DNA of 64,000 bases from an uncultured Clostridia bacterium. GTDB lineage: Bacteria; Bacillota; Clostridia; Oscillospirales; Oscillospiraceae. Below are positions 32,730 to 40,917 of this stretch, in pieces. Positions within the stretch are counted from its first letter, which is position 1. The number at the start of each line of letters is the position of its first letter. Location: positions 62,001 through 126,000 of the forward strand of contig CAMHMZ010000003.1 in assembly GCA_946186375.1 (NCBI GenBank). Direction: 5' to 3'. The notes under the pieces were generated by a model, which worked only from the letters and a program-made list of their open reading frames with translations, was not told the origin of the DNA and searched no databases. The position numbers and the translations under genes are program-made.

Positions 32730-33563
32730 TCAGGCTCTCAGCCTGCCGAGCAGGGAGAAGAGGCCGAAGGCGACGATATCGACCGCCACGACGGTCGAGC
32801 CCACGGGCGTGCCCGCGAGGATGGAGACGAGGATGCCGAGCGTGGAGCAGCAGACCGACAGCAGCGCCGAGCAGACCGTGACGGCGCGAAAGCTCTTGAA
32901 CACGCGCATGGCCGAGAGCGCCGGGAAAATGACCAGCGCGGAGATGAGCAGCGAGCCGACGAGGTTCATGGCCAGCACGATGATGACCGCGATGATGACC
33001 GCAATGAGCAGGTTGTAGCGCGCGGCGGGCAGGCCCGTGGCGCGGGCGAAGCTCTCGTCGAAGGTGACGGCGAAGATGCGGTTGTAAAAGAGCACGAACA
33101 CAGCCAGCACCAGCGCGGACAGCCCGACGCAGAGCCAGAGATCCGTCTTCGATAGCGTCAGGATGGAGGTCGAGCCGAAGAGCGTGGAGCAGACGTCGCC
33201 GGAGAGGTTCGTGGAGGTGGAGAAGAGGTTCATCAGCAGATACCCGATCGCCAGCGCCCCCACCGAGAACATGGCCACGGCCGCGTCGCCCTTGATCTTG
33301 CCGCGCTGCCCGGTGTGCAGCAGCAGCACGGCGCACAGCACCGTTGCCGGCAGAACGAGCAGCATCCGGTCCGTCAGCCCCACCACGGCGGCCACGGCCA
33401 GCGCGCCGAAGGCCACGTGGCTCAGCCCGTCGCCGAGGAAGGAATAGCGCTTGAGGACGAGCGTCACGCCCAGCAGCGAGGAGCAGAGCGAGATGAGCAC
33501 GCCCACGATGAGCGCATAGCGCACGAAGGGATATTGCAGATACAGGGCAAGCTGAGCGATCAT
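32730..33563 (-). CDS. znuB: Zinc ABC transporter permease
   Basis: 277 aa, about eight membrane segments, ABC-3 family. YSFLGDGLSHVAFGALAVA is the family signature (S..GD.lSH..f.G.a). NLVGSLLISALVIFPALSAM is the conserved loop near the ATPase contact. The ATG overlaps the znuC stop (ATGA). Last gene of the zinc operon. Confidence 0.93.
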   Translation of the reverse strand: MIAQLALYLQYPFVRYALIVGVLISLCSSLLGVTLVLKRYSFLGDGLSHVAFGALAVAAVVGLTDRMLLVLPATVLCAVLLLHTGQRGKIKGDAAVAMFSVGALAIGYLLMNLFSTSTNLSGDVCSTLFGSTSILTLSKTDLWLCVGLSALVLAVFVLFYNRIFAVTFDESFARATGLPAARYNLLIAVIIAVIIVLAMNLVGSLLISALVIFPALSAMRVFKSFRAVTVCSALLSVCCSTLGILVSILAGTPVGSTVVAVDIVAFGLFSLLGRLRA

Positions 33564-34303
33564 GCCTCGGCCTCCCTTCCCGCGCGCAGGTAGTTGCGCC
33601 CGACCGGGGAGCGCAGGTAGTCGGCCTTGCTGCCGTAGAACCAATCCTGCCCGATCTGCAGGATGTGGCTGGCGCGGCGCAGCGCGTAGTGCATGTCGTG
33701 CGAGATCATGATGACCGTGATCCCCTCGCGGTTGAGCCCCTCGATAAGCGCGTACATCTCCGAGGTCGCGCGCGGGTCGAGCCCGGAGACGGGCTCGTCG
33801 AGCAGCAGGAGCTTTCTTGTGGCGCAGAGCGCTCTTGCCAGCAGCACGCGCTGCTGCTGGCCGCCGGAGAGCTCGCGGTAGCAGCGGCGGGCAAGCTCCG
33901 CGACGCCGAGCTTGCCCATGCTCTCCTCCGCCAGGCGCTTCTCCTCGCGCCCGTAGAAGGGCCGCCGCCCCAGCCGCCCCTGACAGCCGGAGAGGACGAT
34001 CTCCCGCACGGAGGCGGGGAAATCCCGCTGGATGTCCGTCTGCTGCGGGAGATAGCCGATCTCGGTGGCCCGCAGGCCGCCCGAAAGCGTCACCTTTCCC
34101 GCCAGCGGCGGCTGCAGGCGCAGCAGCGTGCGCATGAGGGTGGACTTGCCCGAGCCGTTTTCGCCCACGATACAGAGGTAATCCCCCTCGCGCACCGTAA
34201 AGCTCAGATCCCGCAGCAAGAGCCGATCCCCATAGCCGAGCGTGAGATTATCGCAGACGAGCTGCGGCGTTCTCTGCTGTTCTTTATCTTCCAGAAAATT
34301 CAT
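33560..34303 (-). CDS. znuC: Zinc ABC transporter ATPase
   Basis: 247 aa. Walker A GENGSGKST, Q-loop YLPQQTD, signature LSGGQQQRVLLARAL, Walker B LLLLDEPVSGLD, and switch His in ISHDMHYA. IGYLPQQTDIQRDFPASVREIVLSG is typical of the Zn/Mn transporter subgroup. It starts 3 nt after the znuA stop and overlaps znuB. Confidence 0.95.
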   Translation of the reverse strand: MNFLEDKEQQRTPQLVCDNLTLGYGDRLLLRDLSFTVREGDYLCIVGENGSGKSTLMRTLLRLQPPLAGKVTLSGGLRATEIGYLPQQTDIQRDFPASVREIVLSGCQGRLGRRPFYGREEKRLAEESMGKLGVAELARRCYRELSGGQQQRVLLARALCATRKLLLLDEPVSGLDPRATSEMYALIEGLNREGITVIMISHDMHYALRRASHILQIGQDWFYGSKADYLRSPVGRNYLRAGREAEA

Positions 34304-34306
34304 CTC

Positions 34307-35239
34307 TTATCCCAATGCCTCCCTGAGGACCGCGAGGTTATCCCGCATGACCGTCAGATAATCCCGGCCGCCGCTCGGCCCCTGCAGGGAGTGGAGCGTG
34401 CGCACCGTCTGGTCCTTGTCGCGGCTGGCGTCGATCACCGTCTGCGCGAGCCGTCCGTCCCCGCTCTCGATGATGAGCACGGTCTTCAGCCCCAGCTCGT
34501 CGAGCTTTCCGGCCAGAAAGCTCACGGTCTGGAAGCTGGCCTCGGTCTCGGCCTCGCAGCCGGGGAAGGCCGCGTAATAGCTGAGCCCATAGTCCTCCGT
34601 CAGATAGCGGAAGGGGAAGCGGTCGGCGAAAAGCAGCGTGTCGCCCGCGCTCTCCGCGACGGCGGCGGCGTAGTCCCTGTCGAGCTGCTCGAGCTCGCGG
34701 TCATAGCGCTGCTGCGACGCGTCGAGCGTGCGCGCACCGTCCGGGTCGAGCGCGCGCAGATAGGGCAGCAGCGCCGCGCACAAAAGCCTTGCGCGCTTCG
34801 GCGAGAGCCAGACGTGCTCGTCGACGGCGCCGTCGGCCTCGCCCTGCATGCCCTCGCGCAGCTCCTCCGTCAGCGCGCCCTCCCCCAGCAGCGCCAGGAG
34901 ACTCGCCCGCTGCTGCTTCGGATTTGTCGGCTGCACGTCGTCGATCCAGGCGTCGCTCTCGCCGCCCACGTAGATCAAAAGCTCACAGTCGGCCACGGCC
35001 ACCATGTCCTGCACGGAGGGCTGAAAGGAGTGCATGTCCACGCCCTCGTCGAGGAGAAGGCGCAGATCGAAGTTCTCCGCGCGCTCGCCGAGGAGGTTTT
35101 TCACCCAGTCGTACACCGGGTAGATCGTCACCACGACGCGCGGCTTTTCCGGCGTCTCGGGCGCGCTCTGCGCGCCGCAGCCCGCGAGCAGCCCCAGGAG
35201 GAGCAGGCAGGAGAGGATCAGGCAGATCGTTCTTTTCAT
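34307..35239 (-). CDS. znuA: Zinc-binding lipoprotein of the Znu transporter
   Basis: 310 aa. Lipobox LAGC. VVVTIYPVYDWVKNLLG opens the domain. Metal ligands are probably His in DMHSFQPS and His in DEHVWLSPK. The third site, usually H in HDAF, reads FADRFPFRYL (Asp in place of His), and IIESGD gives the acidic ligand. No His-rich loop. The ATG overlaps the zur stop (ATGA), with GGGGGGAG upstream. Zinc is inferred from the Fur-family partner; manganese is possible. Confidence 0.9.
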   Translation of the reverse strand: MKRTICLILSCLLLLGLLAGCGAQSAPETPEKPRVVVTIYPVYDWVKNLLGERAENFDLRLLLDEGVDMHSFQPSVQDMVAVADCELLIYVGGESDAWIDDVQPTNPKQQRASLLALLGEGALTEELREGMQGEADGAVDEHVWLSPKRARLLCAALLPYLRALDPDGARTLDASQQRYDRELEQLDRDYAAAVAESAGDTLLFADRFPFRYLTEDYGLSYYAAFPGCEAETEASFQTVSFLAGKLDELGLKTVLIIESGDGRLAQTVIDASRDKDQTVRTLHSLQGPSGGRDYLTVMRDNLAVLREALG

Positions 35240-35640
35240 CGTCTCTCCCCCCTGCAGTCGCCGCAGACGCCGTAGAGCACGGTCTCGGCCCTGTCGAGCG
35301 CGAAGCCCCCGGCCTCCTCCGCCACGGCGTTGACGAGGCGGTTGGCGTCCGTGCGGCGCAGATGGAAGGTGCGCCCGCAGCGCGTGCACGACAGGTGCAG
35401 GCAGCCCCGGCAGAGTTCGGCGCCGCTGTAGCGGTAGCGCAGCTCCTTCCCGGCGCCCGATGCGCTGCGGTGCAGCCGCCCCTCCTCCTCGAGCGCGCTG
35501 AGATTGCGGTAGACGGCGCTCACGCTGATCTCCTGCGCCGAGAGCGCCTGCGCGATCTGCGCGGCCGACAGGCTCTCGTCCGCGTGCGCTTCCAGATAAT
35601 CGAGCAGCGCGCGGCGCTGTCGCGTCATATATTTTGACAT
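35236..35640 (-). CDS. zur: Fur-family metal regulator, probably Zur
   Basis: 134 aa from MSKYMTRQRRALLDYLEAHAD. A winged HTH (about 15-80, VSAVYRNLSALEEEGRLHR) and a dimer domain with structural zinc pairs CTRC (and CRGC nearby) plus CGDC at the end. First gene of zur-znuA-znuC-znuB, all overlapping or within 3 nt, which points to Zur rather than Fur or PerR. GGAGG lies before this ATG; the longer frame would run into the operator. Confidence 0.92.
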   Translation of the reverse strand: MSKYMTRQRRALLDYLEAHADESLSAAQIAQALSAQEISVSAVYRNLSALEEEGRLHRSASGAGKELRYRYSGAELCRGCLHLSCTRCGRTFHLRRTDANRLVNAVAEEAGGFALDRAETVLYGVCGDCRGERR

Positions 35641-35653
35641 GGCTGTCGCCTCC

Positions 35654-35676
35654 AATTTGCGAAACAATCGCAAATT
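35654..35676 (-). promoter_or_regulatory. Fur/Zur-type operator upstream of zur
   Basis: Perfect inverted repeat AATTTGCGA-AACAA-TCGCAAATT, just upstream of the zur ribosome site. Size and position fit autoregulation of the zinc operon. Confidence 0.78.
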
Positions 35677-35712
35677 AAAATACTCCAGGCGCGCAGCTTT
35701 GTCAAGAGGTGA

Positions 35713-36181
35713 TATTCAGTTTTCAGAAGTCAGTTTTCAGATAAGCGGGGGGAAAAGTTTTTAGTTTTAAGTTTTTAGTTTTTAGGAGAGCGCGATAAAT
35801 TTAGAGTTTGAAAACAATGAGGAATGAGGAGTTAGGAGCGAGGAATGAAGGGAAACGAAGGATAGAGCGAGGAAATTGGCGTCTGCGCCGTAGGGGGCGA
35901 TGCCCTCATCGCCCCGCGCGGTATGGATGAAAAGTTGAATAAAGCCCCGGCGAATACGTACCATTCTGCGAATTCGCCGGGGTTTTTCGTATAATCTTTG
36001 GCTTTTCCTGCCGGGCCGTCGAGGGCGCCGGCCCCTACAAAAGGACGCCCGTACCCCGTAGGGACGAGCATTGCTCGTCCGCCGAGCCTGCATCGTGTCT
36101 GCGGGCGATTCGTGCTCGTCCCTGCGGGGAAAACAAACATATCGCGGCGGGGATCCCGCCGCGGTTTTGATCCTTACAGGC
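35713..36181. repeat. Composite intergenic repeat block 3
   Basis: No gene. Holds AGTTTTCAG/GTTTTTAG tracts (35716-35782), a GGAATGAGGAGTTAGGAGC tract (35820-35848), GTAGGGGGCGATGCCCTCATC (35890-35914), the CCCCGGCGAAT hairpin (35941-35987), a GGGCCGTCGAGGGCGCCGG segment (36014-36036), and GTAGGGACGAGCATTGCTCG with its mirrored GTGCTCGTCCCTGCGGGG (36058-36131). Confidence 0.75.
35941..35987. repeat. Conserved CCCCGGCGAATT hairpin, copy 2
   Basis: CCCCGGCGAAT (35945-35955) with ATTCGCCGGGG (35972-35982), then T5. Inverted copy of 4551-4596, with substitutions that keep the stem. Could act as a terminator. Confidence 0.7.
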
Positions 36182-36790
36182 TTATCGCGCCCGGTCAAGC
36201 AGGGCTGTCAGCTCGCCCCAGAGCTCTACGAGGCGAAAGCGCAGCTCGTAGCCCTCCTCCTCGCTGATGAGGGCCAGATCCTCCCCGCGCATGACGCTTT
36301 TGACCTCCTCGCCCTGCGCGGCCGACAGGCACAGCGGCGGGAACACCACGCACCACCAGTTATGCCCCGCGCCCTCGCCCAGCACCACGCGCAGCGACTC
36401 ATAGCGCCCCGCGGGCAGGGCGAAGCCCTCGTAGCGCCGCAGGGGGTAGCGCTCCTCCCCCAGCGTGACGCTGACGGCGCGCCCCTCGGCGGCGCTCTCC
36501 GCCGCCGCCCGGATCTGCGGCAGCCGCGCCGCGATGCGCTCGCGCGCCTCAGAAGCGTCCGCCGCCCCCTCGAGCTCCGGCGCGAGATAGCCCAGCACGG
36601 CGTCGCGCACGCGCAGCTTCAGCGTCTGTTCCTCTTCTTCGTCCGACACGGCCAGCACGTGCAGCCGCACCACCTGCCCGCTCAGCGCCTCCTGTCTCCC
36701 CTGCGCCCAGCAGCCCAGGCACAGCGCCGCGCTCAGCGCCAGCAGCGCCGCCAGCTCCCAGGCCCGCAGATGCTTCTCATAATAGCGCAT
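36182..36790 (-). CDS. spoIIR: Stage II sporulation protein R
   Basis: 202 aa from MRYYEKHLRAWEL. One N-terminal membrane/signal segment, then VVRLHVLAVSDEEEEQTLKLRVRDAVL, the SpoIIR signature, and GHNWWCVVFPPLC. Made in the forespore; it signals across the septum to trigger pro-sigma-E processing by SpoIIGA. GGGAGG lies 10 nt before the chosen ATG and lies inside a terminator-like hairpin (36793-36839). Confidence 0.95.
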   Translation of the reverse strand: MRYYEKHLRAWELAALLALSAALCLGCWAQGRQEALSGQVVRLHVLAVSDEEEEQTLKLRVRDAVLGYLAPELEGAADASEARERIAARLPQIRAAAESAAEGRAVSVTLGEERYPLRRYEGFALPAGRYESLRVVLGEGAGHNWWCVVFPPLCLSAAQGEEVKSVMRGEDLALISEEEGYELRFRLVELWGELTALLDRAR

Positions 36791-36792
36791 GA

Positions 36793-36839
36793 AAAAACCG
36801 CCTCCCATGTTCGATGAACATAGTATCGGCGGTTTTTAC
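36793..36839 (-). terminator. Terminator-like hairpin over the spoIIR ribosome site
   Basis: AAAACCGCC and GGCGGTTTT arms with inner ATGTTC/GAACAT pairing. On the minus strand the U-tract ends at the spoIIR ATG, and GGGAGG lies in the stem. It probably ends the resB-ccsB transcript and may also limit spoIIR translation on read-through RNA. Confidence 0.65.
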
Positions 36840-36847
36840 CTGATTTA

Positions 36848-37008
36848 ATACTATTATCTGATAAGAAGTAGACAAAGATTTGCGAGATGGATTTGTGTCA
36901 GGCGAGGCATCGTCCGCAGGGAATACTTTGTGTATTGCCAAGGACGATAACGAAGTATGGCGCAAATCCAGCCGCAAAGATTGTCTGCTTTCTATCAGAT
37001 AATAGTAT
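36848..37008. repeat. MITE-like inverted-repeat element, 161 bp
   Basis: Left end ATACTATTATCTGATA and right end TATCAGATAATAGTAT are a perfect 16-bp inverted repeat; pairing continues with GTAGACAAAGATTTGCG against GCAAAGATTGTCTGC and TGGATTTG against CAAATCCA. The core GGAATACTTTGTGTATT (36920-36936) is shared with 62499-62657. No coding capacity. Confidence 0.75.
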
Positions 37009-37012
37009 AAAC

Positions 37013-37804
37013 TCAGCCGTAGGAGTGCAGGCCCGGCAGGAGCGTATTGACCCCGGCGAAGGTGAAGAACACGACCGGCACCGCGATGATGAGGTACCAG
37101 GCCATCTTCACGCCCTGCTTTTTCGCGCGCAGGCGCAGGTGCAGATACACGGCGTAGATGATCCAGGTGATGAGCGCCCAGACCTCCTTCGGATCCCAGG
37201 TCCAGAAGGCCGACCAGGCCTGCTCGGCCCAGATGGCGCCGGAGAGGATGACGACCGTCAGAAACAGAAAGCCGAAGGCCACGAGGCGATAGCTCAGAAA
37301 GTCCATCTGCTGCAAGCGCGCGTCCCCGGCGTCGGCGCCCTTTTTGACCGCGAGCACATAGCGCAGCCCCACGCAGCCGGCGAGCACGAAGGCCGCGTAC
37401 GACAGCACCGCCGAGCCGATATGGATGCCGAACCAGCCGCTGCGCAGCGCGGGCATGAGGTCGTGGATCTCCATGGGCTGCAGCGCGGCATAGGTCAGCA
37501 CGAGCAGCGCCATGGGCATGGCCGCGACGCTGAGCCAATCGGTCTTCATGCGGCCGCGCAGCACCGCGAGCATGAGCGCGATGCCCCAGGCGAAGGCGTT
37601 GGCAAACTCGAACTGGTTCGACAGCGGCAGCCGCCCGGCGGCGACGCCGCGCACGATGATAAACACCGTGTGCACGGCCAGCGCCCCCAGAAACACAAAC
37701 CGCGCCGCCTTGAGAAGCTTTTCTTTTTTAAAGGCCGTACCGGCAAACTGCAGGATCACCGCCGCGGCGTAGATCAGAAACGCGGCAAAAAACAGGATCT
37801 TCAT
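37013..37804 (-). CDS. ccsB: Cytochrome c biogenesis protein CcsB (CcsA/ResC family)
   Basis: 263 aa, about eight membrane segments. Haem-handling WWD-like motif WAEQAWSAFWTWDPKEVWAL (about 187-206), with conserved His in HIGSAVLSYAAF and YAVYLHLR. With ResB it exports haem and attaches it to apocytochromes c (system II). The ATG overlaps the resB stop (ATGA). Works with the NrfA gene next door. Confidence 0.92.
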   Translation of the reverse strand: MKILFFAAFLIYAAAVILQFAGTAFKKEKLLKAARFVFLGALAVHTVFIIVRGVAAGRLPLSNQFEFANAFAWGIALMLAVLRGRMKTDWLSVAAMPMALLVLTYAALQPMEIHDLMPALRSGWFGIHIGSAVLSYAAFVLAGCVGLRYVLAVKKGADAGDARLQQMDFLSYRLVAFGFLFLTVVILSGAIWAEQAWSAFWTWDPKEVWALITWIIYAVYLHLRLRAKKQGVKMAWYLIIAVPVVFFTFAGVNTLLPGLHSYG

Positions 37805-39036
37805 GTTTCTTTCTCCCTTTCAAAAAGCGCCCGGAGCTCCAGGCGCGTGCCCTCCGGCTTCGGCCCGCCGACGGCGTAGCCCTCCCCGTCCACCTTGACC
37901 ACCACGGGCGGCAGGAAGAAGGTGATGAAGAGACCCGCGATCATCAGCACGAAGGAGGCAAAGAGCAGCGTCGTCACCGCGCCCGGCGTCACCTTGATGC
38001 GCAATCCGGGGTATCTCGCCGGGTCGTTGAAGCGGAAGCTCAGCCCGCCGACCTCGACGACCGTGCCGGGGAAGGCCACCTCCTGGCTGCTCACCCCCTC
38101 CTCGCTGCGCTGCAGGAGGTACACGGGGTTCGGATAGTCGCCGGTGGCCGAGCCCGTCGGCGTCAGCACGCCCTCGGGCGTATAGTAGAAGTCGGGATAG
38201 ACAGCCAGCACCCACAGCCCGTTATAGTTGTCGAGCGAGAGGAAGGCCGGGTCGGGCAGGAGAAAATCGTCGCTGCCGCCGGTGGCGACGTTCGTCACGG
38301 TGACGGAGCCGGCCGTGCCGTAGGTCTGCTGATAGACCTTGTAGTTTCCAAAGGACAGCGGATGGTTGACGCTGATGACGCCGGTGCGGCTGCGCCCGTC
38401 GGGCAGCGTGATGGTGAGGTCGCTCGCGTAGTCGAGCTTGCCCTCGGCGTTCTGCGTGCGGAAGGCGCGCACGGCGAAGTTCGCCCCGTCGGGCAGCGTG
38501 ACGCTCTCGCCGGGCATGCAGTCGAGATCCGTTACCTGCGGCAGATAGAGCCCCGCTGCGCCGAAAAGGACGGTCAGCAGGATGGCCAGGTGCGTGATGA
38601 AGCTGCCGCAGCGGCCGATAAGGCGCCGGGTGTAGACGCGCGCGCCGCCCGTCTCGGTTTTGCGGCAGCGCCGGGAGGCGAGAAAGCCCTCGAGCTTGGC
38701 AAGCTCCTCCGGCGTGAGCGCGGCCTCGTTCGGCAGCCGCGCCGCGCTTTCGTGGAGCGTCCGTCCGCCTTTGACGACCGACACGATGCGCACGAGCGAG
38801 CAGAGCGTGAGGTTGAGGCACAAGAGCGCAGTCAAAAGCACGAAATACCAGCTTTTGAAAAGTTCGTTGAGCTGCAGCACCAGCAGCACCGGGTGCGTCG
38901 TCGGGTAATTCTCCGCGTAAAAGGCGATCTCCCGCCCCTGCGGGATCAGCGAGCCGAGCACCGAGCAGACGCCGATCAGCGCCAGCAGCAGGATGCCGAA
39001 GCGCATGGAGCGCAGCGTTTTCCAGATCTTTTTCAT
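37801..39036 (-). CDS. resB: Cytochrome c biogenesis protein ResB
   Basis: 411 aa. MRFGILLLALIGVCSVLGSLIPQG is the ResB opening. Three N-terminal membrane segments (about 15-33, 60-80, 130-150), a large exported beta domain (about 155-340; NHPLSFGNYKVYQQTYG is conserved) and a last segment near 355-378. Binds apocytochrome c in the system II synthase. Operon with ccsB. Confidence 0.93.
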   Translation of the reverse strand: MKKIWKTLRSMRFGILLLALIGVCSVLGSLIPQGREIAFYAENYPTTHPVLLVLQLNELFKSWYFVLLTALLCLNLTLCSLVRIVSVVKGGRTLHESAARLPNEAALTPEELAKLEGFLASRRCRKTETGGARVYTRRLIGRCGSFITHLAILLTVLFGAAGLYLPQVTDLDCMPGESVTLPDGANFAVRAFRTQNAEGKLDYASDLTITLPDGRSRTGVISVNHPLSFGNYKVYQQTYGTAGSVTVTNVATGGSDDFLLPDPAFLSLDNYNGLWVLAVYPDFYYTPEGVLTPTGSATGDYPNPVYLLQRSEEGVSSQEVAFPGTVVEVGGLSFRFNDPARYPGLRIKVTPGAVTTLLFASFVLMIAGLFITFFLPPVVVKVDGEGYAVGGPKPEGTRLELRALFEREKET

Positions 39037-39059
39037 GATCGCTCCTTCAAAATGCTATG

Positions 39060-39089
39060 CAAAAACGCCCGCCCTCTCGGGCGGGCGTC
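39060..39089 (-). terminator. Terminator between nrfA and resB
   Basis: AACGCCCGCCC/GGGCGGGCGT stem; TTTTTGC follows on the minus strand. So nrfA and resB-ccsB are likely separate transcripts. Confidence 0.85.
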
Positions 39090-39106
39090 GGCCTTGAAGC
39101 TTGTTT

Positions 39107-40702
39107 TCAGGCGGCCTTGAACAGGCCCAGCGCCTCGTTGCACAGCGCCTCGGCCTTGTCCAGGCACTCGTGCGTCAGCGTCGGGTTGTGGGCGCCCTCG
39201 GCGTTCTCGACGAAGACAAAGTCCCAGTAGAACTGCGCGTCGCGCGCCAGAGCGCGGATCGCGTCGAGCTCGGCCTCGCTGTATTCGCCGCTCTCCACCG
39301 CGGCGGCCAGGCGCTCGGTGAGGAACTGCAGCTCATAGCCGATGGCGTAGGTGCGGCGCTCCACGGCCTCCTGCGAGGCGCGGACCTCCGCGACGAGGTC
39401 GACGTGGCACTTGGAGCACTCGTTCTCAATGAGCTCGGGGTTGTCCAGGGGGCTGATGAGGTAGTGGCTGGAGAAGGTCCTGCCGCTCTCGGACACGGTC
39501 TTGCCCATGTGGCAGTCGGCGCAGGTGTAAGCGTTGCGGTGCTGGCTGCCCTCGCCGAGGAAGGTCTCGAGCTCGGGGTGCTGCACCTTGATCTGCTTGA
39601 CGCCGGTGCGGGGGTTGACGTAGTCATAGAAGGGCTCGCCCGTGGAGAAGTTCGAGCCGTCATTGTAGTAGGCCAGGATGGCGTCCGGGCTCATGCTGCT
39701 CAGGCTGTTGTGCGGCAGCGTGGTGGCGCCGGTGTCGGTGGCGAAGAAGTATTCGTTGTGGCACTGGCCGCAGGAGAGGGTAGCCGCGTCGATGCCCTCA
39801 AAGTCCTCGCCCACGCCGTCGGTCAGGAAGGTCTGGGTGACGACGAGGGTGCCGGGGGTGTTGGCGTGGCAGGTGTAGCAGCTGATGGGCTCGATGACCT
39901 TGTCGCGCACGTCCATGAAGGGCAGCGAGTAGATGCCGACGCCCTCCTCGTTGACGAGGTTCGTGAACTGCGGGGTCTTGCAGGTCCAGCAGCTGGCCTT
40001 GGACTTTTCGCCGATGCGCTTGGTCTCCAGGATGTCGTCCATGGCGAACATGTGGCCGCGGGCGCTCTTATAGTCCTTGGAGAAGCCGTAGGGCTCATAG
40101 AGGGTCTTGAGCATGGGGTAGTCCACGAGATAATCGGTGGCTTCGCTGTTTTCGCTGTTCTGCGCCCAGGTGGCGTACTCGTCCGGGTACTGCTCGGACC
40201 AGTCGGTCGCCAGCTGCACGACGGCGCCGGAATGCGTCTCGACCTTCTGGGCGACGGTCTCCACCTTGACGAGGGAGCCGCCGAAGATCGCGGGCTTGAT
40301 GCCGCCGCTTTCCAGGGCGCTGATGATGGCCGTCTTGATGGCCTCGGAGCTGATGGTCGCACCGCTGACCGCGTCCACCTTCAGGCTCTGCGCCTGGAAG
40401 ATGCTCGCGGGCAGGCGCTTGACGGCCTCGGAGCCGATGCCCTGGGTCTCCTGCTGGTCGATGACCTTGATCTGGTAGAGCATGTTTTCGTCCGCCACGA
40501 CGCGCACGGTCACGTCGCCGTTGCGGCCGGGAGCGGTGCCCTCCAGCGTCAGCGCGGTCGAGGGGATCTCCTTGTCCTTCACGCCGGCCGAGGCCGGGAG
40601 CTTGCTGACGATGATGCTGATCACGGCGATCAGAACCAGCAAAACGCCGCAGCCGATGCCGATCGTGTCAAGGAGCTTCTGTTTTTTCTTCTTGTCGGTC
40701 AT
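39107..40702 (-). CDS. nrfA: FMN-binding domain fused to pentahaem nitrite reductase NrfA
   Basis: 531 aa. Membrane anchor (about 13-33), then an FMN_bind domain (about 45-135) with the flavinylation motif DAVSGATISS (110-119), then NrfA. Haem sites: CWTCK (238-242, the lysine-ligated catalytic haem), CYTCH (275), CGQCH (311), CADCH (394), CSKCH (429). The active-site His is likely in VQHPELETF. Reduces nitrite to ammonium outside the membrane. No NrfH gene is seen, so the flavin domain may feed electrons instead. GGAGGC lies before the ATG. Confidence 0.95.
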   Translation of the reverse strand: MTDKKKKQKLLDTIGIGCGVLLVLIAVISIIVSKLPASAGVKDKEIPSTALTLEGTAPGRNGDVTVRVVADENMLYQIKVIDQQETQGIGSEAVKRLPASIFQAQSLKVDAVSGATISSEAIKTAIISALESGGIKPAIFGGSLVKVETVAQKVETHSGAVVQLATDWSEQYPDEYATWAQNSENSEATDYLVDYPMLKTLYEPYGFSKDYKSARGHMFAMDDILETKRIGEKSKASCWTCKTPQFTNLVNEEGVGIYSLPFMDVRDKVIEPISCYTCHANTPGTLVVTQTFLTDGVGEDFEGIDAATLSCGQCHNEYFFATDTGATTLPHNSLSSMSPDAILAYYNDGSNFSTGEPFYDYVNPRTGVKQIKVQHPELETFLGEGSQHRNAYTCADCHMGKTVSESGRTFSSHYLISPLDNPELIENECSKCHVDLVAEVRASQEAVERRTYAIGYELQFLTERLAAAVESGEYSEAELDAIRALARDAQFYWDFVFVENAEGAHNPTLTHECLDKAEALCNEALGLFKAA

Positions 40703-40748
40703 GTCCGCCTCCAAGATCTGGTCGTATTTGGACGATCCTACAGAATAT

Positions 40749-40777
40749 ATCATATCGGATTTCCTGCAAAAAAGCAA
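40749..40777 (-). promoter_or_regulatory. Sigma-A promoter of nrfA
   Basis: Minus strand TTGCTT (40772-40777), 17-bp spacer, TATGAT (40749-40754), leader about 40 nt. Confidence 0.6.
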
Positions 40778-40792
40778 GAGCCTTGTTCGGTT

Positions 40793-40862
40793 TTCAGCTT
40801 TTAAAAGAGAAACGGGAATTAATCGCTCTCCTGAAAACTGAAAACTGACTTCTGAAAACTGA
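40793..40862. repeat. Composite intergenic repeat block 4
   Basis: AGCTTTTAAAAGAGAAACGGGAATTAATCGCTC then CTGAAAACTGAAAACTGACT and CTGAAAACTG; the T/A-rich module only. Confidence 0.65.
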
Positions 40863-40899
40863 AAAAAGCGCCCCCGGGCAACCGCCCGGGGACGCTTTT
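40863..40899 (-). terminator. Terminator after the InlB/Ig protein gene
   Basis: AAAAGCGCCCCCGGGC / GCCCGGGGACGCTTTT around AACC. Confidence 0.85.
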
Positions 40900-40917
40900 G
40901 TGAACTGTATGGATCAC

